Shown: positions 12,701 through 21,235, counted from the first letter of the stretch. The stretch is 64,000 nt of DNA from Candidula unifasciata (GCA_905116865.2 CAJHNH020002480.1:618001-682000), one strand, 5' to 3'. Notes: a model not told the origin generated them from the sequence alone. Translations and numbers: made by a program.

Positions 12701-15700
12701 GACCTATCCCCCTGACATATTACTCCATGAAATATATTGACTGATTGGTACTGTTAGTGAATGTGCTTTAATTAACGTTCTATAATTTTACATTTATTGA
12801 TGAGTGAAATAAATGGTTAGGTTGGAGGGCAGCTTTCACCAGAGGCCAAGGGGTAGTTTGCCTGTTGAAACTGGCCACCACAAAAATGTATACAGATAAA
12901 CTATATATACTGATAAATTTGTGTTTATCTTTGAATATGCAGGCTTGTAAAAAAATGGAAAGTGACCTTGCAGACTTAGAAATTCAAGCACAGGAAAATG
13001 AGAAGATGAAGAAAAAAGTTCAGGATGAGTTGATGAGAGAAAAAAGTAAGTTTGTTCAATCAAAAATATCATGTTAACTGCATTTTTTTTTACTTTACTT
13101 CCCTCATCTGGAGTTGAAAATTGGCATTCCTTACTCTTCATTTTTCCCCTTTTAATTTCAACATTTTATTAAATCAATGATGCTTATATTTTTGTTTATT
13201 CTGTAGTGTTTAAGCTTTTCACTTTCATTTTTAAAGTCTTCCTCTGCATAGCGGACATTTGTATCGTCTTTTTAATGCTTACAAAGGGTAATGTTGAAAG
13301 ATCAACTTCATTGCACTGAGTGTTATCCTATATTGTTCAACTTTTTATCTTCATAGAATGGCAAGCCTCCTGTCATGAGCATCACAATGCCCACACTCAA
13401 TAGATCCAACAATGGACCTCTGTCGAAATTTCACTCATAAACCAAACAACACAGCTTGCCAAATGAACCCACAACTGTCAGAGTCTGAGGCAAACAGCCT
13501 TAACTACTTAACCATGGAGACACCCTTTGTGTGTGTGTGTGTAATATATTTACACACAACAGACATTTTTTCTTTTTCAGGGATCTCTGGTCATGCACTT
13601 AATCCTCTGTGGCCCTGAAGTCTCTCCGTTTTCCCCCCTAAAGCTTAGTTGTCAGGTCTGCTGGGTGTGGCTACATGTTATTCACAGCTTCTCCAGGAAA
13701 GGCCAGTCTTTCTGGGGGTCTCTTCAGCACAAAGACACTGGCGGAGGGCTGCTTGGCTCATACCTAATTTATATGTGTTTCTTGAGTCTGCAATGTCCTG
13801 TGTGTCAACATATACTCGGAAACTATTGTTTGTATTTTTTTTAAACCAGTTAACCAATTCTCATAAAGGACCCTTTTCCACACCTTCAGAAATACTAGGC
13901 ATATAGGGCTAGACCTATATTTTATAGACCAATCTGCCCTCATTGGGTGATGTGGTCAACATCATGCCAGCCGCATTTACCTCCCAGGACTGTACCTGGT
14001 ACCCATTTAGGGCTGGGCCGTCCTGGAAACCAAGGTCACTTTAAAAAAAATGTCTGGCTTCATCAGGACCTGAACCCATGACCTTCCAATCCGTAGGCGG
14101 GGGGCGGGGGGGGGGGTCTAGCCGCTACACCATGTCAGCTCCAATTAACGTGAGAAAATTTTTTTTTTTCAGATGACTTCACGAAGAAATGGAAAGCTGA
14201 TAATTCAATGCAAGAGGTAAGAAGATGATTAAAATATTTTATTAAAAATCCCTGGGCGCATTTTGAGATAACGTTGCAGGTAAAAAGAATATAGATCCCT
14301 TGCCCCTCAACAGGCATGTTGTAATAGATGACTAATTAAGGCTTTGCTAAAGCCGAATGTGTTGGGCCTAGAGATGCAGATATCACAGCCTAGCTGTAAA
14401 TCACATGTGCAAACTATCCTGTTGAGTTCAAATACAGAAGAAGAATTTGAAAACAGAAAAAAAAAAAGAAACGGTACAATGGTTTGTTCACACCTGGAAG
14501 CATATAATGAAAGAGCTGATAGACTGGCAGGTGCTGCATTTATTGAAGATGGCCGGCCCATGGATCATGCAGACATTGTCATTGCCCTTAGAGAGATAGG
14601 ACGTTTTGAGGATTTTGGAAGCAATATGTCCACATCACTGCTAAGAATACGCGAATTGAGCGTAAAAATCGGCACAGCCAAGCACGAGAAGCACACCGGA
14701 CCCACATGAAGTCTTGTTAACCAATATAGGACTGGCACTATTAATCTCACAACGCTGATGAATATTTTGAGAGGGGAATCTGAGCCCCTATGGATGTGTC
14801 CGGAGTGCTGTGAAGATAATCTAAATCATAACTCATAATGCATACAAGGTGTATGGTTATAGTCTTATATTTTTTAGGCCAATTGGTAGTTGATGGGTGA
14901 TGTGAATATCACAGCTGCCATCTTTACTTCCCATAACATTTTCTGTTACCCATTTTACCCATTAAGGAAGAAAATAGGGGTTTGTAAGCTGAAATGCTAA
15001 AGAAAGATTCTTAGAATTTCGGGGATCAAGAAGAAAAGAAATTTTGACATCCTGCAAGATCTGAACACCAAGGAAAATTGGCTCATAAACAGCACCTTGT
15101 TTTAGGACTGAAATGCTCTGCCATATCAAGCACCTTGGTGGATTGGAAAGAAAAGTAGTGGAATGCGTGGTACTGGGTAAGAGGAACAAAGTCAGACAAG
15201 CATGAAGATGGGTACAGGACATAAGAGGCAGAGTGCATGAGGCAGAAGAACTAGAGATGGACCAGGTTTCTTTCAGGTGTGCTGTGATGGGAACGAGATT
15301 CTGTAAAGGGTCTGTTACATCATCATGATGAGTTTTTATGCTGGGTTGACCTGGGAGATTTAAATTAGCATTAGACTTGAATTATTTAGCTGTAATGTAT
15401 AGCTGAAGCATTGAGAGTGATTAAAATACTTACTAATAAAATACATTTTGTAACTCATGCCTGTACATAATAAAGGGAATTAAATGGTATGATGAATAAC
15501 TAGCATTTTTTCCGCCTATAAGGCGACTTCATTTATAAGACGACCCCTTTTTTTAATAACCCAAAATAGTTAAATAAATAATTTAAACACATTTGTTGTA
15601 TAAGACCCCCACCCCTACCCCCCCCCCCCCCCCCCCTCAATTTTAAATGTAACAAATTTGGGAAAACATTATTTTATATATGAAAAATAGTGTCATATAG

Positions 15701-18201
15701 AGAGAACTAAACAAATTGAACTGAATCAAGAGGTGAGGAAAAGATGTTGGCGTTAGACAGAAAAATCATTGAGAAAACATGAAAACAATACAGCTAGAAT
15801 GTCCTTGAACTCACGTTGTCAAGGGAATAAAGGAAGAATAAAAAACACATATAGAAGAGAAATAGAGCCTGCTTTTAAAAAAATGGAAAGGACATCAGTG
15901 AGCCGTATGACATGGCTAGTTATGGGGTTATCAGTGAAATCAAGAGTTAAGTAATTCTCTATGTCTGTCTCAGGTGTTTTCAACGCGGGACCAAGGTGTG
16001 GCTGAGGCCTTTGGGTATTTGCTGACCAAGGCAGAGAAGAGAGAAAATAAAATAGATGAGGTCACTTTCAAACTGCGTGAAGAGCTGGGAGTGTTGTCGG
16101 ACTTCCTGAATGAAATCGCTTCGAGGCCGCCAAATGGTAAGAGTTCTCCTTCTCTCTTCTCTTCCTCTTCTCCCGCTTCAGATATCAAGAGTTTTTACAT
16201 GCACAAATATGGCATGATTTAAGCTTGTGAAACCATGTCTATACGGTGCTTGATAACAATTAAAACAATTTAGTCAAATGCTTGAATACATACTGGCAAT
16301 ATGGGTAAGGTTGATGTGTTTAGTAGCCAAACATTACATGGTGCAGGGGCAGGGGTGAAAGAGGGGGGGGGGGGGTCATAAAGTCCTTGTAAATGTTGGG
16401 CACTTTACTTTTCTAATCATTAAATCTTTAGTACTCATGTTATTAATTTTAAGACCTTTGGTACTTGTTTGATCACCTTTTCATATCTTTAGTACCCATT
16501 TCATTACTTTTGTAGATCTTTAGTACCCATTTAAGTACATTCTGAGGTTATTGGTACTCATTTAATTACTTTATAGATTCTCTAGTATCCATTTAATTAC
16601 TTTCTGAGATTATTGGTGCCCATTTCATTGCTTCTGCAGATGTGTGTTACTTTCTCCTTATAATAGGGGGTCTCTGTGGCCAAGTGGTCAAGCCGTTTGC
16701 CTCGCGCTCTGAAGGTCGTGGGTTCACTCCACAGCTGCACCATTCACTTCACAAGTGCAATTTTTACAAAGGTCCCTGGGGATTGTCGCCAGAGCTACGG
16801 AGTTTGTGCTCTGCGCGGCCCTCTCTGCGGGTGGCTAACCATTCTGCGGAGAGAGGCCGAGCCATATGGGATAAAACCCGGTGCAATGAAGTCGATCCTC
16901 TCGACTTTGACCTTTTTTTCTCCTTATTTTGCTTTGATCTTCAGAACTGTTGTACCCTTTTTATGAGTTGGGTTATCCTCAGTAGACTCCAGACACACCA
17001 TAGGTTCTCAGAAACCCCCAGCATTTATTTACATCAGCGTCATGCATTTAAAATACTTGTTGACAAGACTTCTCAGATATCTGGGATGCCTTTTTAGCCT
17101 GGTTGTCCTGATCTTTACTCCCACTTCTCACATTTTAGCAGCTATGTGGATGCGCTGCCCTCAGAATCACACAGTCATTCTCTCTTTTTCTAAGGACATC
17201 AACAATGTCTGTGATCTATTGATTGGCCATCTGCAACTATGGCAGAACCAGCTAATCTATTTGTTTTTTCTTTACCAACACTACCATGACCTAGAATAAA
17301 GGTAACTACATTTTATGAGACTCTTTACATTGCCACTACTAGGATTGATCACAGAGCCTTTGTCCTGAGAGTTCAGTGAACTAATTACTACACCACATGG
17401 ATTTATTTTTCCTACTCTTCTTCTTCTTCTGCCTTTCTATCCCCCAATGGAGCATAGGCCCTCAACCAACTCACGCCAAGTCATTCTATCCTTCGCCATT
17501 GCATGGAGCTCTTCCCATGTCCTCCCAATCTTTCTAACCTCGTTCTCCAGCTCTCTTCTCCATGTGTTTTTTGGCCTTCCTTTATTCCTATGCCCCTGTG
17601 GGTTCCAATGCAAAGACATTCTAGTTATGCTGTTCTCCTGTTTTCTTACTCTACTGCCTTGAAAAAATGTCTTAACTACCTATGTTTACAACTTTTTGGT
17701 ATAGGACCAGGGTGGGGGGCAAGGGTGGAAGGCGTGAGCCTAACTATTTAAGTCTGCATAGTTAGTACATTTGCCATGAGCTTTGCGGGTTAAGGTTTTA
17801 ATTTTGCGCTCAACATTAAATATCTAAAATCCAAACCAAGGATCGCACCCGGGTCTCCCACATAAGAGTCCATTCAATCGCTGCTCTTTCTGAATCCATG
17901 ACCTTCGGATCCACAAGCGAGCATCTAGCGGCTACGCCACAGCACAGTCTCCACAAAGTTAGAAAATGCTCTGGGAAATAAAGGTGTCTGAAGTGACATT
18001 GGCCAAATTACCAATCAGATGACAGTAGGTGTATAAATTCAATGAACATATCATTAAATCATTTATGAATATTTGTATATGTATGTTTTTTAAATTTAAT
18101 ATTGATTCAATTAGTGAATAATTTTATTATGTTTTTTTCTTTTTTATTTTGCAAACATGACTTCAATCACCAATCCATAAAGGATCTGTCTCAGCAAAGA
18201 G
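3597..18201 (+). CDS. Unidentified long coiled-coil protein gene (partial, spliced)
   Basis: Seven exons with matching splice phases run along the + strand at 3597-3728, 6065-6203, 7521-7600, 11247-11399 (or from 11183), 12943-13045, 14173-14216 and 15974-16136. A possible eighth ends at 18201. Together they give about 270 residues, rich in Glu, Lys and Gln with heptad-spaced Leu, Met and Ile, which is the signature of a long coiled coil. I see no signal peptide, membrane helix or catalytic motif. The first visible exon starts in phase 0 with no initiator, so the N-terminus is probably left of the window. No terminal stop exon was found. The composition fits a structural or ciliary CCDC-type protein, but I do not recognise the family and give no symbol. 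The gene converges on the sorting nexin gene on the other strand. Confidence 0.85.
4380..4545. repeat. Dispersed repeat family E, copy 1
   Basis: The stretch ttcaacctactttgagcagt through ctagtaccttg matches 49266-49410 closely over about 145 bases, including the shared words gttataactgtggtc, ttatgttggcta and actagtggcttg. It starts after a poly-A run. I could not assign it to a class. Confidence 0.75.
4580..5290 (-). mobile_element. Decayed LINE fragment (antisense), shared with 43.5-43.9 kb
   Basis: On the - strand the region reads broken pieces such as AQDISDFLDTKVNEAGQ upstream of a stretch with aligned words at 43490-43935 (gcatgaaagagactcggtct against gcctgaggaaaactaggtct; atcctgtgcccatc against atcctgcatccatc). 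Two copies of one retroposon are likely. No intact domain remains. Confidence 0.6.
5460..5815. repeat. CA/TACA-rich microsatellite
   Basis: About 350 bases of imperfect acacac, catacat and cacacaca words. The long Cys/Val-rich and His/Thr-rich frames across it are products of the simple repeat, not genes. Confidence 0.92.
5880..5965 (+). mobile_element. Family B retroposon, 3' end only
   Basis: It carries the family B end words cagcctagctgtaaaccaca, ggcagccacccttttaaggt and agaagaaaaagac. The 5' part is missing. Confidence 0.7.
6065..6203 (+). CDS. Coiled-coil gene, exon b
   Basis: The acceptor ttaccag|GATGAG and donor ATTGTTG|gtaagt give 139 bases, 46 codons plus one base, continuing exon a in phase 0. 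The peptide begins DEIVNMEKEIQEKRKIM and ends FDSVKKSIV. It is helical and charged, with no other motif. Confidence 0.9.
6204..6819 (+). other. Intron sequence with nothing recognised
   Basis: AT-rich intronic DNA with short poly-A and poly-T runs. I see no ORF with gene character and no repeat that I could match elsewhere in the window. Confidence 0.6.
6820..7291 (+). mobile_element. Family B retroposon split by a family A insertion
   Basis: The left part (about 6820-6958) and right part (7241-7291) together make one family B copy: gcatgttgtac..., gggcatggatatcaaagccta, then gctgtgaaccacaacacaac, cccttttaaggt and agaagaagac. The family A element lies between them, flanked by an AAAGCCTA duplication, which dates B as older than A. 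Confidence 0.8.
6959..7232 (+). mobile_element. Family A retroposon nested in family B, with 8-bp duplication
   Basis: The 274-base insert is flanked by AAAGCCTA at 6951-6958 and 7233-7240, a target-site duplication. It contains the family words aagtcggagtgcatctgcc, gacaaggaaccaacagtctg and gaacaaccagaaactttt, and ends in a run of aag triplets. The duplication plus the simple-repeat tail indicates a SINE-like retroposon. Confidence 0.85.
7307..7441. mobile_element. Short TTAA-type MITE (family F)
   Basis: The ends form an inverted repeat: CTCTTTTAGTCCC on the left, and CTCTTTCAGTCCC read inward from the right. TTAA lies at the right end and TAAG at the left. A relative sits at 49849-49994. 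The TTAA site and CTCTTT start are typical of piggyBac-derived MITEs. There is no coding content. Confidence 0.7.
7521..7600 (+). CDS. Coiled-coil gene, exon c
   Basis: The acceptor actatttcag|CTC and donor CCACAG|gtatac bound 80 bases. Two bases complete the codon split from exon b, then come 26 codons (LKNRKTSLEDAIKKAKKEKD ...), ending in phase 0. Confidence 0.9.
7601..8465 (+). other. Intron sequence, nothing recognised
   Basis: AT-rich intronic DNA. A short stretch near 7900-7980 (cttgagatggctgctgc) resembles 2415-2450, so an old dispersed repeat is possible, but I cannot define its ends. Confidence 0.5.
8466..9130 (-). mobile_element. Decayed non-LTR reverse transcriptase end (antisense)
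   Basis: On the - strand a frame at 9034-8768 contains VLTYGCEPWAMTTAHRYQL and LEMRYLRKVV. This is the 'LLYGCETW ... L..F..RCLRKI' region that closes the reverse transcriptase domain of many LINEs. The flanks carry more of the same element in other frames. It is inactive. Confidence 0.85.
9131..9451 (+). other. Intron sequence, nothing recognised
   Basis: AT-rich DNA between the LINE fragment and the TTAA element, with no supported feature. Confidence 0.5.
9452..10346. mobile_element. TTAA-flanked piggyBac-like MITE, about 895 bp
   Basis: TTAA at 9452-9455 is followed by CTCTTTGAAGAC. TTAA at 10343-10346 is preceded by GTCCTGAAGGAG, whose reverse complement is CTCCTTCAGGAC. The TTAA duplication and these inverted ends match piggyBac-type elements. 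Near the left end are two copies of an inner palindrome, CGCCAGTAAACTGGCG and a CCAGTATACTGG variant. I see no transposase, so it is non-autonomous. Confidence 0.75.
10347..10920 (+). other. Intron sequence, nothing recognised
   Basis: Homopolymer-rich AT DNA. A ggtgccggtactcacca stretch just right of the TTAA element has an inverted echo near 40690-40775, so it may be another old repeat. Confidence 0.4.
10925..11182. repeat. Degenerate ~36-bp tandem repeat before exon d
   Basis: Units of the type gataattgctgtttgtgacagaa recur with drift (tgcctgtgacgt, tgtttgagacag, tgtttgtgacag, tgtctgtgacag). The last unit supplies the gtgacag that could act as an acceptor for a longer exon d. Confidence 0.65.
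11247..11399 (+). CDS. Coiled-coil gene, exon d (start uncertain)
   Basis: From the acceptor ttgttttaagcag|GAA the exon is 153 bases, 51 codons in phase 0, fitting exon c before and exon e after. The peptide begins EMLRSDLKNYRAQVMTQ and ends HKLEE. The donor GAGGAG|gtctgt is weak. A longer version from acceptor gtgacag at 11182 also starts in phase 0 and adds QKLEKTKAMEQKEFKQ, but runs into a TAA at 11240-11242 at a four-T run. That version is 217 bases, one more than a multiple of three. Either the short exon is real and the upstream peptide is chance, or one base is extra here. Confidence 0.75.
11530..11820 (+). mobile_element. Family A retroposon copy
   Basis: It shares the family order: ccattgtaggggaaacaaaa, gcatgtcataaagc, cctgacaggcgaggtaccaa, gttctggaacaagactaaa, gaacaaccagaactttcc, ending ttaagaagaagaaaagaag. 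Intronic, in the host gene's sense direction. Confidence 0.85.
11900..12942 (+). other. Intron between exons d and e, right part
   Basis: Mostly unremarkable AT-rich DNA. The stretch near 12480-12640 (ctggccacctttacttttcc, cctggtacacactgcaag) resembles the body of the tRNA-headed SINE family on the opposite strand, heavily diverged. Confidence 0.5.
12943..13045 (+). CDS. Coiled-coil gene, exon e
   Basis: The acceptor atatgcag|GCTTGT and donor AGAAAAA|gtaagt bound 103 bases: 34 codons plus one base. The peptide ACKKMESDLADLEIQAQ through DELMREK has clear heptads. Confidence 0.9.
13046..13854 (+). other. Intron sequence, nothing recognised
   Basis: No supported feature apart from a short gtgtgtgtgtgtgt run at 13530. 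Confidence 0.5.
13855..14135 (-). mobile_element. tRNA-headed SINE (family S2), antisense
   Basis: The body reads aaaggacccttttccacacc, a bipartite atagggctagacctatattt, tacctcccaggactgtacct and ggctgggccgtcctgg. On the right is a tRNA-like head, seen on the - strand as tggtgtagcggctagac and a ggtcatgggttcag B-box-like word. A poly-G run interrupts the head. It ends about 40 bases before exon f. Confidence 0.85.
14173..14216 (+). CDS. Coiled-coil gene, exon f
   Basis: A 44-base exon between tttttttttcag and gtaaga. Two bases complete the split Asn codon, then DFTKKWKADNSMQE follows, ending in phase 0. The small size is supported by phase agreement on both sides. Confidence 0.88.
14250..14458 (+). 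mobile_element. Family B retroposon copy
   Basis: It carries caacaggcatgttgtaatag, ttaaggctttgctaaagccg, ttgggcctagagatgcagat, cagcctagctgtaaatcaca and an agaagaagaatt tail. The LINE fragment that follows starts directly after it. Confidence 0.8.
14470..14840 (+). mobile_element. Non-LTR retrotransposon RNase H / C-terminal fragment
   Basis: A frame reads YNERADRLAGAAFIEDGRP, then DIVIALREIGRFEDFG, and after a stop the region gives NQYRTGTINLTTLMNILRG, then LWMCPECCEDN. NERADRLAG is the C-terminal helix of a LINE-encoded RNase H. The CPxCxxDN ending recurs at 26.7, 45.0, 60.3 and 61.1 kb, so this is one element family. It is dead. Confidence 0.85.
14845..14965 (-). mobile_element. SINE S2 body fragment
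   Basis: The words ggtgatgtgaatatcacagc, tgccatctttacttcccata and gttacccattttaccc match the middle of the S2 family. The head is missing. Confidence 0.5.
15105..15300 (+). mobile_element. Decayed LINE reverse transcriptase tail
   Basis: The + strand reads GGLERKVVECVVLGKRNKVRQA then WVQDIRGRV. This matches the 'LEKxVMxGxxxGxRxRGRPxxRWxxDI' tail of non-LTR elements, with the Arg-Gly-Arg-Pro block degraded. Confidence 0.55.
15510..15660. repeat. Short dispersed repeat with ataagacgacccc words
   Basis: The stretch cgcctataaggcgacttc, then tttataagacgacccc, contains a small palindrome and runs into a poly-C tract. A related word (cctcataagacgaac) is at 49728. Possibly a MITE end; the borders are unclear. 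Confidence 0.4.
15735..15945 (+). mobile_element. Decayed RTE-like C-terminal end
   Basis: The words gaggtgaggaaaagatgttg, agaatgtccttgaactcac and aataaaggaagaataaaaaa parallel 54076-54200, where the reading is [14 protein letters not shown] ... HRNKGR. This copy is more decayed. Confidence 0.75.
15974..16136 (+). CDS. Coiled-coil gene, exon g
   Basis: The acceptor gtctgtctcag|GTG and donor CAAATG|gtaaga bound 163 bases: 54 codons plus one base. The peptide VFSTRDQGVAEAFGYLLTKA, then KIDEVTFKLREELG, then FLNEIASRPPN is less regularly coiled than the earlier exons and could be a small folded or linker segment. Confidence 0.9.
16405..16638. repeat. Degenerate ~36-bp tandem repeat
   Basis: Six drifting units built on tctttagtacccatttaatt and actttctgagattattgg. 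Confidence 0.7.
16662..16916 (+). mobile_element. tRNA-headed SINE (family S1) with 11-bp target duplication
   Basis: TTTCTCCTTAT at 16651-16661 and 16917-16927 flank the element. Its head gtctctgtggccaagtggtc contains an A-box-like TGGCCAAGTGG, and gggttcactcc is B-box-like. The body ends gtcgatcctctcgactttga. A second copy is at 20983-21235. Confidence 0.88.
17420..17660 (-). mobile_element. RTE-like LINE 3' end (antisense)
   Basis: The - strand reads MSLHWNPQGHRNKGRPKNTW, then RRELENEVRKIGRTWEELHA, then DRMTWRELVEGLCSIGG followed by a stop. This is an intact C-terminal tail also seen at 54.96-55.14 kb and, truncated, near 59.68-59.79 kb. It is 5'-truncated, as usual for LINEs. Confidence 0.88.
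17790..17955 (-). mobile_element. tRNA-headed SINE head (S2-like), antisense
   Basis: On the - strand the right end reads tggcgtagccgctagatgc and gatccgaaggtcatggattc, a tRNA-like A/B-box pair as in the other S2 copies. Confidence 0.65.
18153..18201 (+). CDS. Possible further exon of the coiled-coil gene
   Basis: The end CAGCAAAGAG|gtaacg is a good donor, and a pyrimidine tract precedes it. Reading in the phase left by exon g gives HDFNHQSIKDLSQQRG, which looks coding. However, the expected acceptor is gca|aac rather than an AG. The only AG lies at 18181-18182 and would give a 19-base microexon. It could be a real exon with a lost or misread acceptor base, or chance. Confidence 0.3.
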
Positions 18202-18950
18202 GTAACGCCTGATTTTTTTGGCTTTTTTATTTTCATTATAACTTGTAGATTTTGTGTTAATAAGAGAAATTTAAAATTTGTATTCTGGGGGGGGGGGGGG
18301 AGTATTTAGGTCTTACCACCCTTCTGTCACAAAGTAATCTGTTTTACACATTTCCCGTTTGAAGTAACCATGTTTACATGCAGTGATGTTACATGCTTTA
18401 CACTTGTGATAACTTTAGCAACAATATTGATTGATTACAAGACAATTGCATAGTTATTGTAATTTTTATCACACTTTTGAGGTTTTCGTTTAAGGCCCTT
18501 TTGTATCTATAACACATGTTCCATTGTTGTTGTTAAGATTAACATAATTAAAGAAAAATGTTTAGGAGGCAAGAGAAGAATAGAAGAATGTTAGACAGGC
18601 ATGTGTGCCAGATTCTTAACACTTTGAAAATAGTTTATTAGTTCCTTTGTTCACCCTGCCTGTGTTTACTTTTAAATACACAATATCTGTTGTAAAAAAA
18701 AATTATAATCCTTTAACCCTTTTGCCCTAGCAATAGAGAAAAAAATTGGGTCATGAACCCATAAATATACCCAAAAAAACCTTAAATTTTTTTTAAACTG
18801 ACATCACTAATAAATCAAAAAGGAAATTTGTGTATGTGCCTGTTACATTTTTTTCTCTAAAATATATGAGGATGCATAAAGGCAGCAGTCAGTAAACATC
18901 AGGGAATTGAGAATGAGAAGCAACTATAAAATTCATAATATGTTTAAATC
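18202..18950. other. AT-rich stretch, nothing recognised
   Basis: A poly-G run lies at 18289-18300. A ctttaacccttttgcc word near 18714 resembles TTAA-element ends, but no partner end is found. Confidence 0.5.
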
Positions 18951-18954
18951 ACTA

Positions 18955-19175
18955 TTGATCACTAGCATAATGAAAACTAATAGACTGAAATGGCTGGGGC
19001 ATATAGAGAGAAGGTCCGATGACAGAAGGGAACTGAATGGCTGTAGACCATGAAACAGACCAAAAGGGCGTTGGAGAGATAATATCCAAGCAGACAAAAC
19101 CATGGAGTCACTAGCTGGAAAAGGGAGAGTCAATCACGGAAATGAATGGAGGCGGGTGATGTCTGCAGCAATGAA
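18955..19175 (+). mobile_element. LINE 3' end with stop
   Basis: The + strand gives MKTNRLKWLGHIERR, then RPKGRWRDNI, then GNEWRRVMSAAMN and a stop at about 19175. This is the usual 'RLRWxGHV ... RP.. RWxD' tail of a reverse transcriptase ORF. Confidence 0.75.
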
Positions 19176-19720
19176 CTAAGTGCTCCAAATGCAGAAGAAG
19201 TAATCAATAAACAGTGTGAAGCATTAAATAGGATTCATTCTCCAGGGTCTACAAAACAGTGTGTATCTGGTGACTTGATTATATATTCATTTCAAGAAGA
19301 TTCAGGAGCAGTTGAATTGGAGCAAAGACTAGACCAGGAGCAGACTGCATGTTCCACTTACAGGAAAGTTAAAACTGAAGACTATAAAGAAGACCCCACA
19401 GAACATCAAGTTAAATTTATGAATACTTAAAAACAGATAAAGAAATTAAGGAACAGTACACTGTCACTGTGCAAAACAGATATAACACCATGGACATCAA
19501 AAGAAGTTATTCCTCCAACACATAGTCGCAACAACAAAAATTGATGACAAATGAAATTGTGCAGATGATGGATGAGAGAAGAAAGAAAAAGAATCATAAA
19601 GAAAAAATATTATAGTATACATAAAGAAATAGTTAACAAATGCAAAGAGGCTAAAGAAACCTGGCTGAACCAGCAGGGACTGGGAACAATTTCAGGAAAG
19701 ATTCACATTCCATGCACCAA
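19176..19720 (+). mobile_element. Decayed RTE-like fragment (endonuclease to RT linker)
   Basis: Pieces in shifting frames read KEIKEQYTVTVQNRYNT and EIVQMMDERRKKKNHKE, then IHKEIVNKCKEAKETWLNQQ. The 'MDERRK ... IRKKCREAKE.W' block lies between the endonuclease and reverse transcriptase domains of RTE-type LINEs. The 94-residue frame at 19146-19430 is a by-product. Confidence 0.6.
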
Positions 19721-20524
19721 CAGATTAGTATATTAACACGGAAGAAGAGATGTAACATCATTGGGTGTTTAAAATAAAAAATAAAAAACTGAAATATTAA
19801 TGGGGCAGAGTAACATAATTAAAAGAAGGAAAGAGTACTTGGGGGATCTGTATGATGATAATAATAGACTATACAGGAATTGATAGATCACGTGAATAAA
19901 TCCCCAAAATGCTAATTTTTCAGTTACTGTATTTATATCCTGGCCTCCTAAATGCTGCACAATCGCAAACTCAGCCAAAAGCATTTATTAACTATGCATC
20001 TAGAAGTATCGGTTTTTGCAACTGCTCTGGGCAACAGGGTTAATGCAGTAATGCAAAATTTCCCATTTGGCAGAACAAATTTTAAGGAAGCCCTGGTATC
20101 AGTTACAAAAATCCCCTGAACTTTAGAATGTAATACTTTTTTGTGATTCTGAAATATTAAAAACTTCAAGTACGACTGTTAAAATGTATGAGGACCATGG
20201 CAAACTTTTAGAACTAAGAGGGGGTTTGTAGGTCTTAGCTGACTGGCAAATACTGTTTTAATGAATACCTGACAATGCTTACTTCCTCTAACAAAACTGA
20301 AATATTTTAAATAAACTTTCCAGTTCTCAGCAAGCTAAAGATCAAACAAGGCCAGCAACTGGTGTAGAGTCAGTGGGGAAATATTCTCTACAAAAAGAAC
20401 ATTCTGCATATTCAGCCTGAAGTCAGTTCCTGTCATGGATGTTCCCAGAATACAATCACAGTCCTAGGTCGATCGTTGTAACATTTTTAATGGGAGAAAT
20501 GTTATCACATACTGTTTATTTATT

Positions 20525-20770
20525 TGCGTTCATCTGCTGTAAACCCTGGCAGAAAGTCCTGGTTGTTTGTCCATTTCTAGACCTTGGCTTTGTTCCAAGA
20601 TCTGAGTTTTGCCGGTGCACCCGTTTTACAGATCTGGCCTAATTTTATGCAGACTCTTGGTTCTTTGGCTCTCAGGCAGATGCACTCTGACTCTGAAGGA
20701 GACACCCTAGTCACCTCCTGCGACATGCTGGTCAATGGGGGCCCAGAACCCACATGGGGAGTTATCACAA
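20525..20770 (-). mobile_element. Family A retroposon copy (antisense)
   Basis: It reads as the reverse of the family: tgtaaaccctggcagaaagt, cagactcttggttctttggc, ctcaggcagatgcactctga and gggcccagaacccacatggg. The AAG tail is largely lost. Confidence 0.8.
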
Positions 20771-20982
20771 TTGATGCTCAGTCTTCCAATGGAGCCCCCC
20801 CCCCCCCCCCCCAAGATACTTCTGCATAAGATAAAACAGACAGTAGGGTGGGTGGGTTGTAACTTCACTGTGTTGAAGACAACAGAGACGAGAGGTGGCA
20901 TTTGATAAGATATCAAGGGGCAAGACAGGAAACTGAACTACACTTTTGTAGAAGAGAAACATAAAAATATTTTATAACAGAA

Positions 20983-21235
20983 AGGGAGTCTCTGTGGTGA
21001 AATGGTCAAGCCATCAAGCTATGAAGGTCATGGGTTCGTTTCACGACTGCATATTTTTGTTCATGGGTAGCATTTTTTAAGGAGATCCTGGAAATCTTCA
21101 CTAGAGCTACTTAATCCGTGCTTTGTGTGACCCTCTTGGCAGACGGCTAGCCATTCTGCAGAGAGAGAGAGAGAGAGAGATTTAGTCAAATGGGATAAAA
21201 CTCAGAGCAGTGAAGTCGATCCTCTCTTTTACACT
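20983..21235 (+). mobile_element. tRNA-headed SINE S1, second copy
   Basis: gtctctgtggtgaaatggtc, gaaggtcatgggttcgtttc, a (GA)10 run, and the shared end gtgaagtcgatcctctc. It is more diverged than the copy at 16.7 kb. Confidence 0.82.

Noticed and set aside
16662..16740. tRNA gene
   Set aside because: Only A/B-box-like words and a partial fold remain. The sequence continues into a SINE body and has target duplications. The same holds for the S2 and S3 heads.
19146..19430. 94-residue acidic ORF resembling a zinc-finger protein N-terminus
   Set aside because: It begins inside the 3' end of one LINE in a different frame and runs into the linker region of a second, decayed RTE-like LINE. No splice sites support it.
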